From: Lactarius indigo
Lineage: Eukaryota; Basidiomycota; Agaricomycetes; Russulales; Russulaceae
Length of the DNA stretch: 64,000 bases
Assembly (NCBI GenBank): GCA_025766275.1
Contig: JAFKAC010000030.1
Coordinates: forward strand, 372,001-436,000
Direction of reading: 5' to 3'
The number at the start of each line of letters is the position of its first letter. Position 1 is the first letter of the stretch. The notes beneath the pieces are model-generated. The model saw only the letters and a list, made by a program, of their open reading frames with translations. It was not told where the DNA came from and made no database searches. Shown here piece after piece: positions 1 through 9,558 of this stretch. Made by a program: the position numbers and the translations under genes.

Positions 1-718
1 GTCTGCCTCAATCCTGTTTACTATTTTCTATTCGACCCACTTCGACCCATAACTTGTTGGTTCCAAGAGTGTTACGACCGCCCAGCACCCACCGGAAGAT
101 GCCCCTCCAGGTTAGGCGTGTTTTCGATTATAAAGCCAAATGTGCACATCAGTCAGTTTAAGATATACTTGTCGAACTTTACAGGGATCATACGCCGTCC
201 TGGAAAAGGTGTACCCCACACTTCACAACCTGGCACATGCCCCAGTAGTGCTATCACGAATGACGACTCGTAGTTGATACTTATGCACCCTACGATTAGT
301 CCCATTGTCGCCAAATATGAGGTTAGTTGCACCGAACGAGTAGATATAGCATTTTTCTTGCCTTGCGACAGGGTTCGCACCGCGTAATTACCCCATTACC
401 GAGCACGTCGATGCGCTCGACGCGGTGCGGGTACTGAAAAGACGGGGATTAAAAAGCTCTTGGCACGGAAACGTCACGTCAACTCTAGAGAAGAGGGAGG
501 TTTGAATAGGTAACTCCGCCAATGAGACGGCACAGCTACAGAGCATGGAAACACAGATAACCATTCCATAACCCCAATTGTTACAAGATAGCTATTCTAT
601 AACCCTAATTCTGCGAGATGACCCGATTTCCTCAGAATTTCACCCTCGACTTAATTATGAATCCCGCTCTTGAGTTTTGGGCGTCCAATTATGTTCTCAA
701 AATTGCAGGGGACAATTG
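1..718. other. Left-edge stretch without a confident gene
   Basis: No recognisable domain, RNA gene or transposon end was seen here. The reverse strand is open for 75 codons at 153-380 with an even residue mix, which could be an exon of an unrecognised gene, but there is no homologue in the window and no convincing splice sites. Confidence 0.3.
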
Positions 719-1835
719 TTATGGAACTAGCTGTAGCCCCTCGCGCACTCCGTCAGCGTCGCCGTGTATTACATCTCCTCTCCCGGGTGCACAGTGAACG
801 AGGATACATGAAAATTGTATGGGTTTCCGTAGTAGAGCTCCCCAAATACAAATGAAGACGCAGTGAAGAAGAGGGTGACGGTGACGAGAGAAAGGGTAGT
901 GAGGAAGACTGCATCGAGTGAGCCAGTCAAACTTAAAGTTGGTTGGGTCGGACAGGGTCATGGTGACCGCGTCAAATGCAGCAGGCTATATCTCCTACGA
1001 CGCGGGATCTATCGATCGGGCGGGCGCGAGCTTGCAGCGATAGTCCGTGGTTCTCTATGTGGGGAGTGAGGCGAATCAGCAGGTGAAACGCGTAGAATGA
1101 CGCTGAGGACGTACAGCGGCCCCGCTTAGGAAAAGACGTCTACCAAGCACAATATTGATACACATTCTCGACAGCGTGAGCTCTCACTCCTTTTCCACTT
1201 CTCAGCTTCGACGCAGGAGACCCGCGGCACGTGTAGCACGTGGCTTGTTCCAGCGAGGTCTAGGGGCGAGCGTTGTAAGCCCGGAGACGGAGGGTTGAGG
1301 TTCAGTGGGTGAGTAATGATACACTAATGAAGGTTAGGGACGAGTCAGAGACGCATATAGAGTACTTGATGGCGGACTCTGTGGCCGTAGATGTGACGAT
1401 AGGCAAGACATCGGTCAGGTGCACTCTTGTCAGACGACAGGTTTTATGCGTGGGTGAATAAGACGTTAAAGAACCCTTCGATCTCTGTTGAAAGACGGTA
1501 GTGAGATGGGAGGGTCAAGGGAGACAAAACTTGGCGTATCCCTCGCCTAACTCCTCGACATGCCCAAATACAACGACGACCTCTCTTCGCCCCACTGCCC
1601 ACACATCACCACCAGATGGAGGAACCCGACTGTCCTCGACTTCAAATCTATTAGGAACTTGGTGCACGTCCTGATACTGGTCTGCCTAACGAGCTGCACC
1701 CTGCAAGCGGGAGGATCTGTGCCTCGCACTGAATTAGTCTCAAAGAAAGGCCGAGTATCTACTTACCTGGACCCTGAAAGTACCCTCTGCAGATGTAAAC
1801 AACATCAAACCCGCTCGGCTGAAAGAAGACTCATG
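719..1835 (-). pseudogene. Degraded reverse-strand coding-like segment (paralogue of 17270-18100)
   Basis: This spacer and the one at 17270-18100 are diverged copies of each other. On the reverse strand both give matching peptide-like stretches, for example LSDPTNFKFDWLTR here against LSNTPTFNFDRLAH there, and LPIVTSTATES against LPIIISVTTEP. Both carry a CAG/GTAAGT splice-donor-like site on the reverse strand, near 1766 and 18061. One reading frame near 800-900 is strongly hydrophobic (LTTLSLVTVTLFFTASSFVF), like a membrane segment. No single frame stays open, so it is best read as a decayed multi-exon gene that was duplicated along with the DUF6535 genes. The family was not recognised; function unknown. 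Confidence 0.35.
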
Positions 1836-1847
1836 CTATTGCCGCGG

Positions 1848-2411
1848 CCATCTCCGTCCCGTTCCGCGGGCAGCCTCAGAGGCCTCATGCGCCAGTGCAT
1901 GCATAAGGCGGCGCACAGCACGTGTCAGACTATGCAGTGGACAAGGAGAATGTGCGTGTGTGTGCAGCGCGAAAATGTGGTTTGAGCGCGCAAAGTGAGA
2001 TGCAAGACGATGTGCGCGCTGGCACTCATGTATGCGATCATGACGTGACCAATGGAGCGATATGAAGGTTATTGAGGGCGAGTTAGGAACGATGTAGAAA
2101 TGTGTGTGTGCGTTTGTGTGTGATATGGCCGTGTGGCGTAAATTTGAGGGCGACACGATGGGGTGAGTATGGGAGATGGGGTTGTATGGGTCATAAGGGT
2201 GAAAGTCAGGGTTGTGCACGTACACGACTGGTGGGCGCTGCGAAGGTTCGCCAACAAACCCGAGACGTAAGAAGCATGAGACGTGTAGCAAATGAGGAGT
2301 GGGAGAGGACAGCGTGGGTCAATGAGCGTAAAATTGTCGAGCTCGAGCCTCGGTATACGGACCCATGAGGACGGCTGGGACGCGATTGTCAGCGGTTGGG
2401 TTAGGGTTGCA
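1848..2411. repeat. Segmental duplication, copy 1 (copy 2 at 8443-9186)
   Basis: The stretch from CGTCCCGTTCCGCGGGC onward aligns base by base, with many substitutions, to 8443-9186. The shared landmarks are in the same order: the GGCGGC(G/A)CAC block, CTCATGTATGCGATCATGACG, a GT-rich run, and GTCAGCGGT(T/C)GGGTTAGGGTTGCAC. Each copy sits upstream of a DUF6535 gene or relic, so it marks the duplication unit of the array. Confidence 0.6.
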
Positions 2412-2474
2412 CGTCGTTTGCCAACAATTTGACCGTCAATTTGGCCGTTCTCGGGAACCATCCTGGCCGTCTTT

Positions 2475-3290
2475 CTAATTCTGTAACGTTCTAGTAGCAG
2501 CTTGGAAAATTCAATGTACAAGATACTTCGCCTGAATTGCGGCACGACTTATGTGCTCTCTGCAATCAGGTTTTTCTCAAAGTGCAGAATGACGACGACC
2601 GGAGGGTCATCCGAATCCTGTCACTGATTCTAAATGTTTATATCAAGATGGCATACTGATTCTGCTCCAGCATGGTTCTCTGCCTCCAGGAATGTAGGAT
2701 GACATTCTGTGGGAGGCTGAAAGCCAACTGCGTATCCAGTGTGCAACGTCGCTGGGCATATTCACGAGGGCTCTGCTTCACCTTTGCTCTCACTAACGAT
2801 TACCCTGTGCTATTACTCGCTTTCCTTGCCAGTCCCGACGCGTCTTCCTCGTCAATTCCCACCATACCCTCACAACTGTACCACCGCTTTACAACGACGG
2901 AATATTCTACAAGGTCGTCCCACCTCGCTGATCAGAGGGCCATCGACAACACCCGCAGGCCTGCCACTTCCCCGGATCCAGTTACCTCTCAAATGATGCA
3001 AGGCGGAGTTCACATCTTCACAACGAGGCCCCTATCCAGCCCAGAATATCCGGCATCAACCCCTCCTACGTCGAAGGCCTCAACAGTTCACGTTCGGTAC
3101 GCAGCAGACCACCGCGATTCGGATGGTCCAGACATTCCATCGTCACGTTCTCCCACTCCCGCGATTCTCGGCTATGCTCCCAACAGGTCCGCTAATGTTT
3201 TCGGACTCTCCTGTTGACTGAACCAGGTCACAAACCTTCCCCAGATTCTGATTCCCTGATCCTAAAACCCGCTGCTCCCGGTTCATCTTG
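2475..3290 (+). pseudogene. Relic of a DUF6535-family gene (3' part only)
   Basis: The start aligns with the stretch of genes 1-3 around the CAAGATACNTCACCTGAA block (here CAAGATACTTCGCCTGAA at about 2519) and runs on through the disordered tail. Tail landmarks are recognisable in shifting frames: PVCNVAGHIHEGSAS-like residues near 2740, a TSPDPV block near 2970, STPPTSKAS near 3060 and a DGPDIPSSRSPTP block near 3125. The N-terminal membrane domain is absent and the frame is broken several times, so no product is expected. It shows that the array once had at least four members. Confidence 0.7.
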
Positions 3291-3529
3291 TCCACAGCAG
3301 ATGTAGAAAGCATTCCGTGAAAGCGAGGTGTGGTACAATTTGTGCGTTAATATCAGCTCCGGACACGCACGGGCGCTCATGATAGGGGATGTTCCACAGC
3401 ACGCAGATATGCAGCAGTCGATGGAAGGGACGACACAGACTGGAATGATTCTGCAGGACCGACTCGTGCGTGTGCGGTGCCGATGCCAATACGGCGCCGT
3501 GAGGAGCGGTACACCGATCAGTCAATACC
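3291..3529 (-). other. Short reverse-strand conserved fragment
   Basis: The reverse strand near 3300-3375 reads VSGADINAQIVPHLAFTE, and 38775-38863 reads MSGVNTNAHIVPYLTFT on the same strand. The match over about 25 residues suggests a dispersed coding relic or an unrecognised repeat that flanks this locus. The residues were not recognised as a family. Confidence 0.3.
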
Positions 3530-4090
3530 TCAAGTGGGACGCAAAGTTGGGGCATAGGGATGGGGGATGTGATGAATGATGCCAGGGCAGCCGTTCGAGC
3601 ATTGCGTGCGTGAGGTGGAGCGTTGATATGAGACGCTGCTAATTAAAGGGAAGGACACTGGGAAGTAAAGAGAATTGGATGTGAGACGTTTTTCTTGATA
3701 CTTACGAGAGCAGCGTGGAGCGACTCGCTGAGTGTCGGTGTAGACAAAAACTGCTTTTCCGCTGCCGCAAATCGGTTCGGGACCAATGTGGTTGGCGCCG
3801 AGCGGCCATGACTGTAGAGTTACGGTAACGCCGTAAGCAATTCTCGTAAGCCCCAACCCACCTTTGCTTTGCTTCGCCGGAGGACCTAAGGGGTAAGTTA
3901 GTAGCAGTCGCCTTGGCTCCCGTTTACCCTTGCATACTACACCTGCGATTCGATTGACCTCGCTTGTAAACTCGTGTATAGCCTCATGGCGCTTCATAGG
4001 CTTCATATATCCATACACGGCCAAAGGCAACATGACGCAGTCACTCTCAACACCTTCCACCACATCCCACCGTACTACACTCCACTGCAT
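3530..4090 (-). CDS. Hypothetical spliced protein, divergent from DUF6535 gene 1
   Basis: The reverse strand is open from an ATG at 4090 to a stop at 3530. A good intron can be proposed inside it: donor CTC/GTAAGTATC after 3706 and acceptor CTTTACTTCCCAG before 3657 (48 bases, a multiple of three). Spliced, the product is about 170 residues, starting MQWSVVRWDVVEGVESD, with a basic middle and no membrane segment. Its ATG lies only eight bases from the ATG of gene 1 on the other strand, so the two would be divergently transcribed with overlapping 5' ends. An upstream exon is possible. No family was recognised and no second copy is intact in the window, so it may be a real small gene or a chance frame. 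Confidence 0.35.
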   Translation of the reverse strand: MQWSVVRWDVVEGVESDCVMLPLAVYGYMKPMKRHEAIHEFTSEVNRIAGVVCKGKREPRRLLLTYPLGPPAKQSKGGLGLTRIAYGVTVTLQSWPLGANHIGPEPICGSGKAVFVYTDTQRVAPRCSRKYQEKRLTSNSLYFPVSFPLISSVSYQRSTSRTQCSNGCPGIIHHIPHPYAPTLRPT

Positions 4091-4098
4091 AGTTTCCA

Positions 4099-5985
4099 AT
4101 GTCCGGGGCTCCTCTGAGTCATGAAGCTCTCAATGTACCCTACACAGGAACTGGTACCTGGCTCCAACTCGCTCTATCTTCGTCGTTCTCACCCACCGTA
4201 CAGCGTGCATAGGCAACGAACAATACCCGCCCCAGTCGATGCCGAATCAGGCCTCACTAGGAATATCAAACTTTGTTGATGGGTCCGGGACTATATTTTC
4301 AATATATTTAGAAATGGCGATGGAAAAAGACAAGAAGATGGTCGAAGGATGGAAAGCGGATGCTGATGGCATTCTCATCTTTGTCCGTCACTATCTTAAA
4401 ATGCTATGCACTGCTTCAGACTCATCTCTTATAGACCGGTTTATTCTCTGCTGTCGTCGCGTCGTTGATCTCAATGTCCATTCAGGACATTCGACCGAAT
4501 CCTCAAGACACTTCCAACTTCTACCTCGCAAATATATATCAGACTCTCGCCGACCCAAATCAATCCATCATCTCGAGTTCACTCCCTGCTTCCCCACCCC
4601 CCTTTTCTCCGCCAAAATATGCAGTCTGGGTGAACGCACTTTGGTTCTTGAGCTTGGTCATCAGCATCACCTGTGCTCTACTCGCGACGTTGCTTCAGCA
4701 GTGGGCATGGCGATACCTCAAGGTCACTCAGCCACGTTGCAGTCAACACAAGCGTGCTCGGATCCGTGCTTTCTTTTTCGAAGGTGTCGACAAGTTTTTC
4801 CTTCCGTGGGTAGTCGAAGCATTGCCCACACTGCTACATGTTTCTCTGTTTCTATTCTTTGCTGGCCTAGTTGTGTTCCTATGCAACGTCGACCTTACTA
4901 TTTTCAAACTGGTGCTGTCGTGGGTCGGTGTTTGCACGGCTTTATACGGATGTATCACTGTTATGCCGCTTTTTCGCCATGACTGCCCATACCATACCCC
5001 GCTTACATCATTGGTGTGGCCCATAGTTATTGGGATACCATTTGTCATCCATGGCGTTCTCCGGTGGTTTGCCTGGTCGATTTACTTTCATAATAGGGCC
5101 CTGAATTACTTCGGAGGCTTGGAGAAAATTTACCGAAAACTACTCGTGCAGGGCATGCAGAAGACAGTCGAGGAAACCGCCCTGAACTCGTCATCAGAGA
5201 TCGACACTCGTGCGTTTGTGTGGACGCTCGACAGTTTAGACGAAGACCACGAGCTGGAGCGCTTCTTTTCGGGCTTACCTGGCTTCCGGAGCTCCGTAGT
5301 GGTCAGCGATCCTCTGCCCAGTCTCACTGAAGAGCAAATGGAAAGGCTTTCCGTGGCGTGGATGGGATTGCTTGATCGCTCATCCTCGTCCGATTCGCTT
5401 CCCGAGTCGGACAGAAATCGGCGAATCATCATCTGCGCCAAGGCCATCCCCCAGGCAGGAATTCCCGACGCATCTCAGTGGATCCTCGATAGCATCATGT
5501 CTGGAGAACACCATCAGGGACTACGGACTGCCGAATTTGGCTGTATTGTGAGAGGCTGGGCCAATAACCCGAGCGGAAACCAGGGTGCTGCGCTTGTTAT
5601 ACAGGCTATACTTACTAATATTGTCGCAACAGCTCGACGGCGCAACGACCCTTGGTTTATTCTCGCCTCCGATGAACTCGGCGTCCCACGGTCTGTCCTC
5701 CGAGACTACGCCGCACGTGGTAACAATCTGTCACTTTCCGTCTTGATTCACATCATTCGTCGGCAATTTGACCATTTCGGGAAATCATCTTGGCCGGGGA
5801 TCAAGTTCTCGCTCATTCTAGAAATGGCCTCCAAATTCGATGCGCAAGATACGTCACCCGAACTACAGCACGAGTTCTGCGCGCTCTGGAGCCAAATCGT
5901 TCTCAAAGCGCAAAATGACAACAGTCAGGCAATCGCGGTGTATCTCCTCAGACCGATTCGCAAAATATATATTGCCCTACATTGA
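4099..5985 (+). CDS. DUF6535 membrane protein, gene 1 (ends at a premature-looking TGA)
   Basis: Three exons: 4099-4153, 4204-4382 and 4435-5985, with introns of 50 and 52 bases in phases 1 and 0, the same positions and phases as in genes 2 and 3. The 594-residue product has the DUF6535 signature: acidic N-terminal helix (EKDKKMVEGWKADADGILIF), a hydrophobic segment TGLFSAVVASLIS at the second splice junction, IRPNPQDTSNFYLANIYQTL, then three further membrane segments (WVNALWFLSLVISITCALLA; a LHVSLFLFFAGLVVFL block; a following hydrophobic block ending LYGCITVMPLF) and a soluble alpha-helical region. The frame ends at TGA 5983-5985, where gene 3 has CCA in an otherwise aligned stretch. The following frame stays open (next entry), so the stop is recent or is read through. 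Function of DUF6535 is unknown; multi-pass membrane location is inferred. Confidence 0.75.
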
Positions 5986-6906
5986 GATACCAATTCTGCC
6001 CCAAAACGATTCTCCGCCTCCACTGGTAATTTGGATGACATCCTGTTTTGGCAATCCTCGTATCCGGTGTGCAACGTCGCTGGCCATATTCACGAAGGCT
6101 CTGCCTCCACAGTGTACGTTCGCGATGTCTCAAATGACAATGTTGCTCTCGCCCCCGCTTCCTCTGCGGGTCCCGGTCCGTTTTCCTTGTCCGCACCCGC
6201 CCCACTTCGTGTCATCGAAAGCCTCACGGATGTACCGCCACTTGGCACCTTCCACCCCGCTCATCGAGCAACTATCGAAAACCACCATATTCCTGCCACT
6301 TCTCCGGATCCAGTTATCACCCATGTGATACAAGACAACACCGACACCTCTACAAGAACGATATCCACCTCCACCCCAGACATATTGGCATCCACCCTTC
6401 CCATCTCAAAGGCTTCATCCCATTCGACCGGTACCGCCCACGCTCATCACGCAGGGACCCGCAGCGCTTCTTCGGGCCATTTAGACGATCCATCATCGCC
6501 TTCTCCCAATCCGGTTCTCGATAATATGCTCCCAACAGGTCCGCTGTTGTCTCCATACACTTTCGTGACTGGATCTGACCACATATCCTCACCAGAATCT
6601 CATCTTTCGGTGCTAGCTCCCGCTTCTGCCAGCCTATCTCGTCCGCGGCTGCCATCTGTACCTAATTTGAGTCCTGTTACTGAGGGAGAAGGTAGCGTGA
6701 AGGCTGATTTTCGCAAGGAAAAGGACACTTTTTACCCTTCGCCGGGTTTCGAAGACGCTATGTCCACCCCAGATCTTCCACCAGTCACCGTACCGAAATT
6801 TATGATCGACGTAACCATCGTGGGTCATTCACAGCGCTCTCTTGACGTCAAGTACACTGGAGGTCATCCTCCGAACCTTCCGCATGACCAGTATGATATT
6901 GTATAA
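5986..6906 (+). pseudogene. Gene 1 tail reading, separated by one TGA
   Basis: In the same frame as gene 1, the sequence continues open for about 300 codons after the TGA. It aligns to the Pro/Ser/Thr-rich tails of genes 2 and 3 (PVCNVA block, HPxxLP block). A 57-base intron with GT at 6539 and AG at 6595 matches the position and phase 1 of the third intron of genes 2 and 3; because 57 is divisible by three, the frame is open with or without splicing. The tail ends QYDIV then TAA, like its paralogues. It may be a dead remnant, a read-through extension, or evidence that the TGA is an assembly error. Confidence 0.6.
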
Positions 6907-8442
6907 AGCGCCCCTTCGTCCGATAGAGTTTGAATCTGTCAATAACCTCGTTCTGGTACTTTCCTCTGGAAATTCTTATATATATTTACAATATACGTAT
7001 AGTGCAGCGAGTATATGTAACGCAGTGAGAAATGCAAGGACGTAGAAACCCTTTTGAGGGAGGAATGGTACTAGTCAGTGAACTATCGTATTGTTTAAGG
7101 CAAATTCGGGCGTTTGGGTAAGTGCACGCTTGCGGCATCGTACTAGTTCTGGTGTGGTATCGGATGCCGAAGCAGCAGTGAGCGGACTATGAGAACCAAG
7201 GTGAAAATTTGAAGAGCCAGTGTAGAACGGCGCAGGAACCGGCCGGAGGACGATGGCTTCGTGGCGTGGGGCAGAAGACTATGGCGATTGCGTCGAGTGT
7301 GGCGGGCCCTGCACCCTGTGACGCAGGACCTAGCGAGCGAAAGTGCGCAGGTTTGTAGTGGTAGGCAGTGCCTCTGCGAAAAATATGTCAACGGACCAGG
7401 AAAAGCGAAAAGAGGCGGTGGGCGTACCGCTGCCTCGTCTCTCCAAGGATGTCGACAAGGCGCTCCGAAAAAGCCCTCTCCTCTGAAGGCGCAGTCTCCC
7501 TCTTCTTCAGCCTCGAAATTAGGGTGGAGAGGAGATCTGCAGCGCGTGCCAACACGTGGTTTATGTTGACGAAGTCCGTGAGCACGTACAGAATTGGAGA
7601 CGTAAGGCCTTTAAAGAAAAGATCAGCCAAAAAATAATGTGTGCGTATAAAAAGTCGAAGAATCCTTCAATAATAAGCTAATTATAAACTTGAATCTCTG
7701 TTTTAAGACAGTAGTGCAACGAAGGCGTCGAGGAAAAAAAAAAAAAGTGCTTATCACCCACCGCTGTCAGAACCCCCGTCAGGCCTAGCCCCTAGACACC
7801 CCTGAAAAGATATCCCTTCGCCGCGCAAATATCACCAGATAGAGGCGTCTGACCCTCTTCGACTAGAAGCTTCTGTCGAATCGATTGGACTTAGTGTAAG
7901 GTGCTTGTTCCGGATCTGGTCTACTCAGCTAGGTGTACCTTGCGAGCTCGCCGACCTGTACTTCGCCCGTTGATCAGATGCAGAATACAACCAAACACTC
8001 ACATACCTGAGTCCCCAAAAGTTCCCTTCTCGTAAATACTGATATTGCAACGCTATCTGTTTTTGCTATTTCATGTTGTTGCGGAAAAGAGCCAAACGAC
8101 ATCGAGGGCATCCTATCAGGCGCTTGCATGTCAGCGATTCGGCTCATCCCAGCTCCCCCCTAACACTTCACATGGCTCATCATGCGCACCGACACGGGTC
8201 GGTGAAGCAGAGAGAGAGGCAAAGGACATACTGCTACCCCGATTTGAAAACTTGAAGGCGTTGACAAGGCGCTCCAAGAATCCGCTCATTCTTAACGACG
8301 TGATCTCCCGCTCCATTAGCACTCCTCGGCGTCGGCCCCGCTGCAGCGGCAGCACGTGAGAACTCAACCCACGTGTGAAAGCTAATGATCCGTGTCCTCA
8401 TATCAAACTGGTTTGGCTGAGAGAAAGACTCACCCCGTCGCC
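6907..8442. other. Spacer between DUF6535 genes 1 and 2
   Basis: No complete gene is visible. The part at 7140-7400 is a diverged match of the 920-1070 and 17284-17450 spacers, again with its best peptide-like readings on the reverse strand (a hydrophobic stretch TLALQIFTLVLIV). A run of 13 A lies near 7734-7746. The rest shows nothing that can be supported. Confidence 0.35.
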
Positions 8443-8722
8443 ACCGTCATCTCCGTCCCGTTCCGCGGGCCGCCTCGGAGGTTCCACGCGCCGGTCGGTG
8501 TACACATAAGGCGGCACACGGCGTGTGTCAGAGTATGCAGTGAACTAGGAGAACGCCTGTGTGTGTATGGTGAGAGCATGTCGGTTTAGCGCGCAAAATG
8601 GGACGCAAGACTATGTGTGCGCTGGCGCTCATGTATGCGATCATGACGGGACCGATGCACAGGTGGGCAGCGGGACCGAGGTTATCGAGGGTGCGTTGGG
8701 CACGATGTGGAAGATGTGCGTA

Positions 8723-8763
<41 letters not shown>

Positions 8764-9186
8764 TGGCCGTGCGGGGCGAGTTTGAGGGCGACAAGACGGA
8801 GTGAGTAGGGGAGATGGAGTCGTATGGGCCATAGGGGGAAAGTTGGGGTTGTGCATGCGCACGATTGGTGGACGCTACTGAGGCCCATCAACAAGGAGAC
8901 GTAGGAATCATGGGTGGTATGGCGATTAAGGAGTGGGAGGACTACGTGGGTCAATTGTTCAAACGTTCAAGCAAGACATATGCGAGGCAGAAGACTTGTG
9001 GGAGGGACCCAGCCGAGCGTAAAATGGCCGGGCTTCACATTTCTTGGCCTTTACTCTTCAGGTGAGCCTTAGCACGCTTTTTCTCTGGACCCTTCTTGGA
9101 ACTAGTAGCAAGGCAGAGCCATGCAGAATGAATGGACTTGGAGACGACCGGGACGAGGCGATGGTCAGCGGTCGGGTTAGGGTTGC
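8443..9186. repeat. Segmental duplication, copy 2 (copy 1 at 1848-2411)
   Basis: Diverged direct repeat of the 1848-2411 spacer, with the same order of landmarks, here containing an expanded GT run. It lies upstream of DUF6535 gene 2 as copy 1 lies upstream of the relic. Confidence 0.6.
8726..8762. repeat. (GT)n microsatellite
   Basis: About 18 uninterrupted GT units. The corresponding place in the duplicated copy (about 2100-2125) has only short broken GT stretches, so the run expanded after duplication. Confidence 0.95.
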
Positions 9187-9558
9187 ACAACTGAATCAGT
9201 CTGAGTTCGGGATTCAGCGCTACTGTGATGTCTGCCCACGCGAATGTCCAACGTCAATATTGCGTCAATGTTTGCAACAATCGCTCACTGTTTACAATAA
9301 AACAAGGGAAGTGGTCTCCACGTCGGGTTGGCTCACCTTTTTCCTACCGCGCAACACAAAATGACTTATGAAGAGTGAAAATACACAATACGAGAATTAA
9401 GGCCCATGTCGCAACGGCAAATCGTTGAGCATCGAGCGCCTGCGGTTCGGTCGATCCTGTGTGCCACCATCAAGGCCTCATCAAGGGGCGGTCAATAACC
9501 ATCTGCGCCGTCCCCACCACCTCGCACCCTCCACAATCGATCCATTCCAAAACTTTCG

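Noticed and set aside
2398..2411. GGTTAGGGTTGCAC, also at 9170-9186, as a telomere remnant
   Set aside because: Only one TTAGGG unit each, inside a longer duplicated spacer; no tandem array.
5983..5985. TGA of gene 1 as a selenocysteine codon
   Set aside because: Paralogues have proline there, and selenoproteins are not expected in this group of fungi; no SECIS-like element was seen.
8528..8954. Several open frames around 8528-8954 on both strands
   Set aside because: They are opened by the (GT)n run and code Cys-Val or Thr-His repeats; the duplicated copy at 1848-2411 does not keep them.
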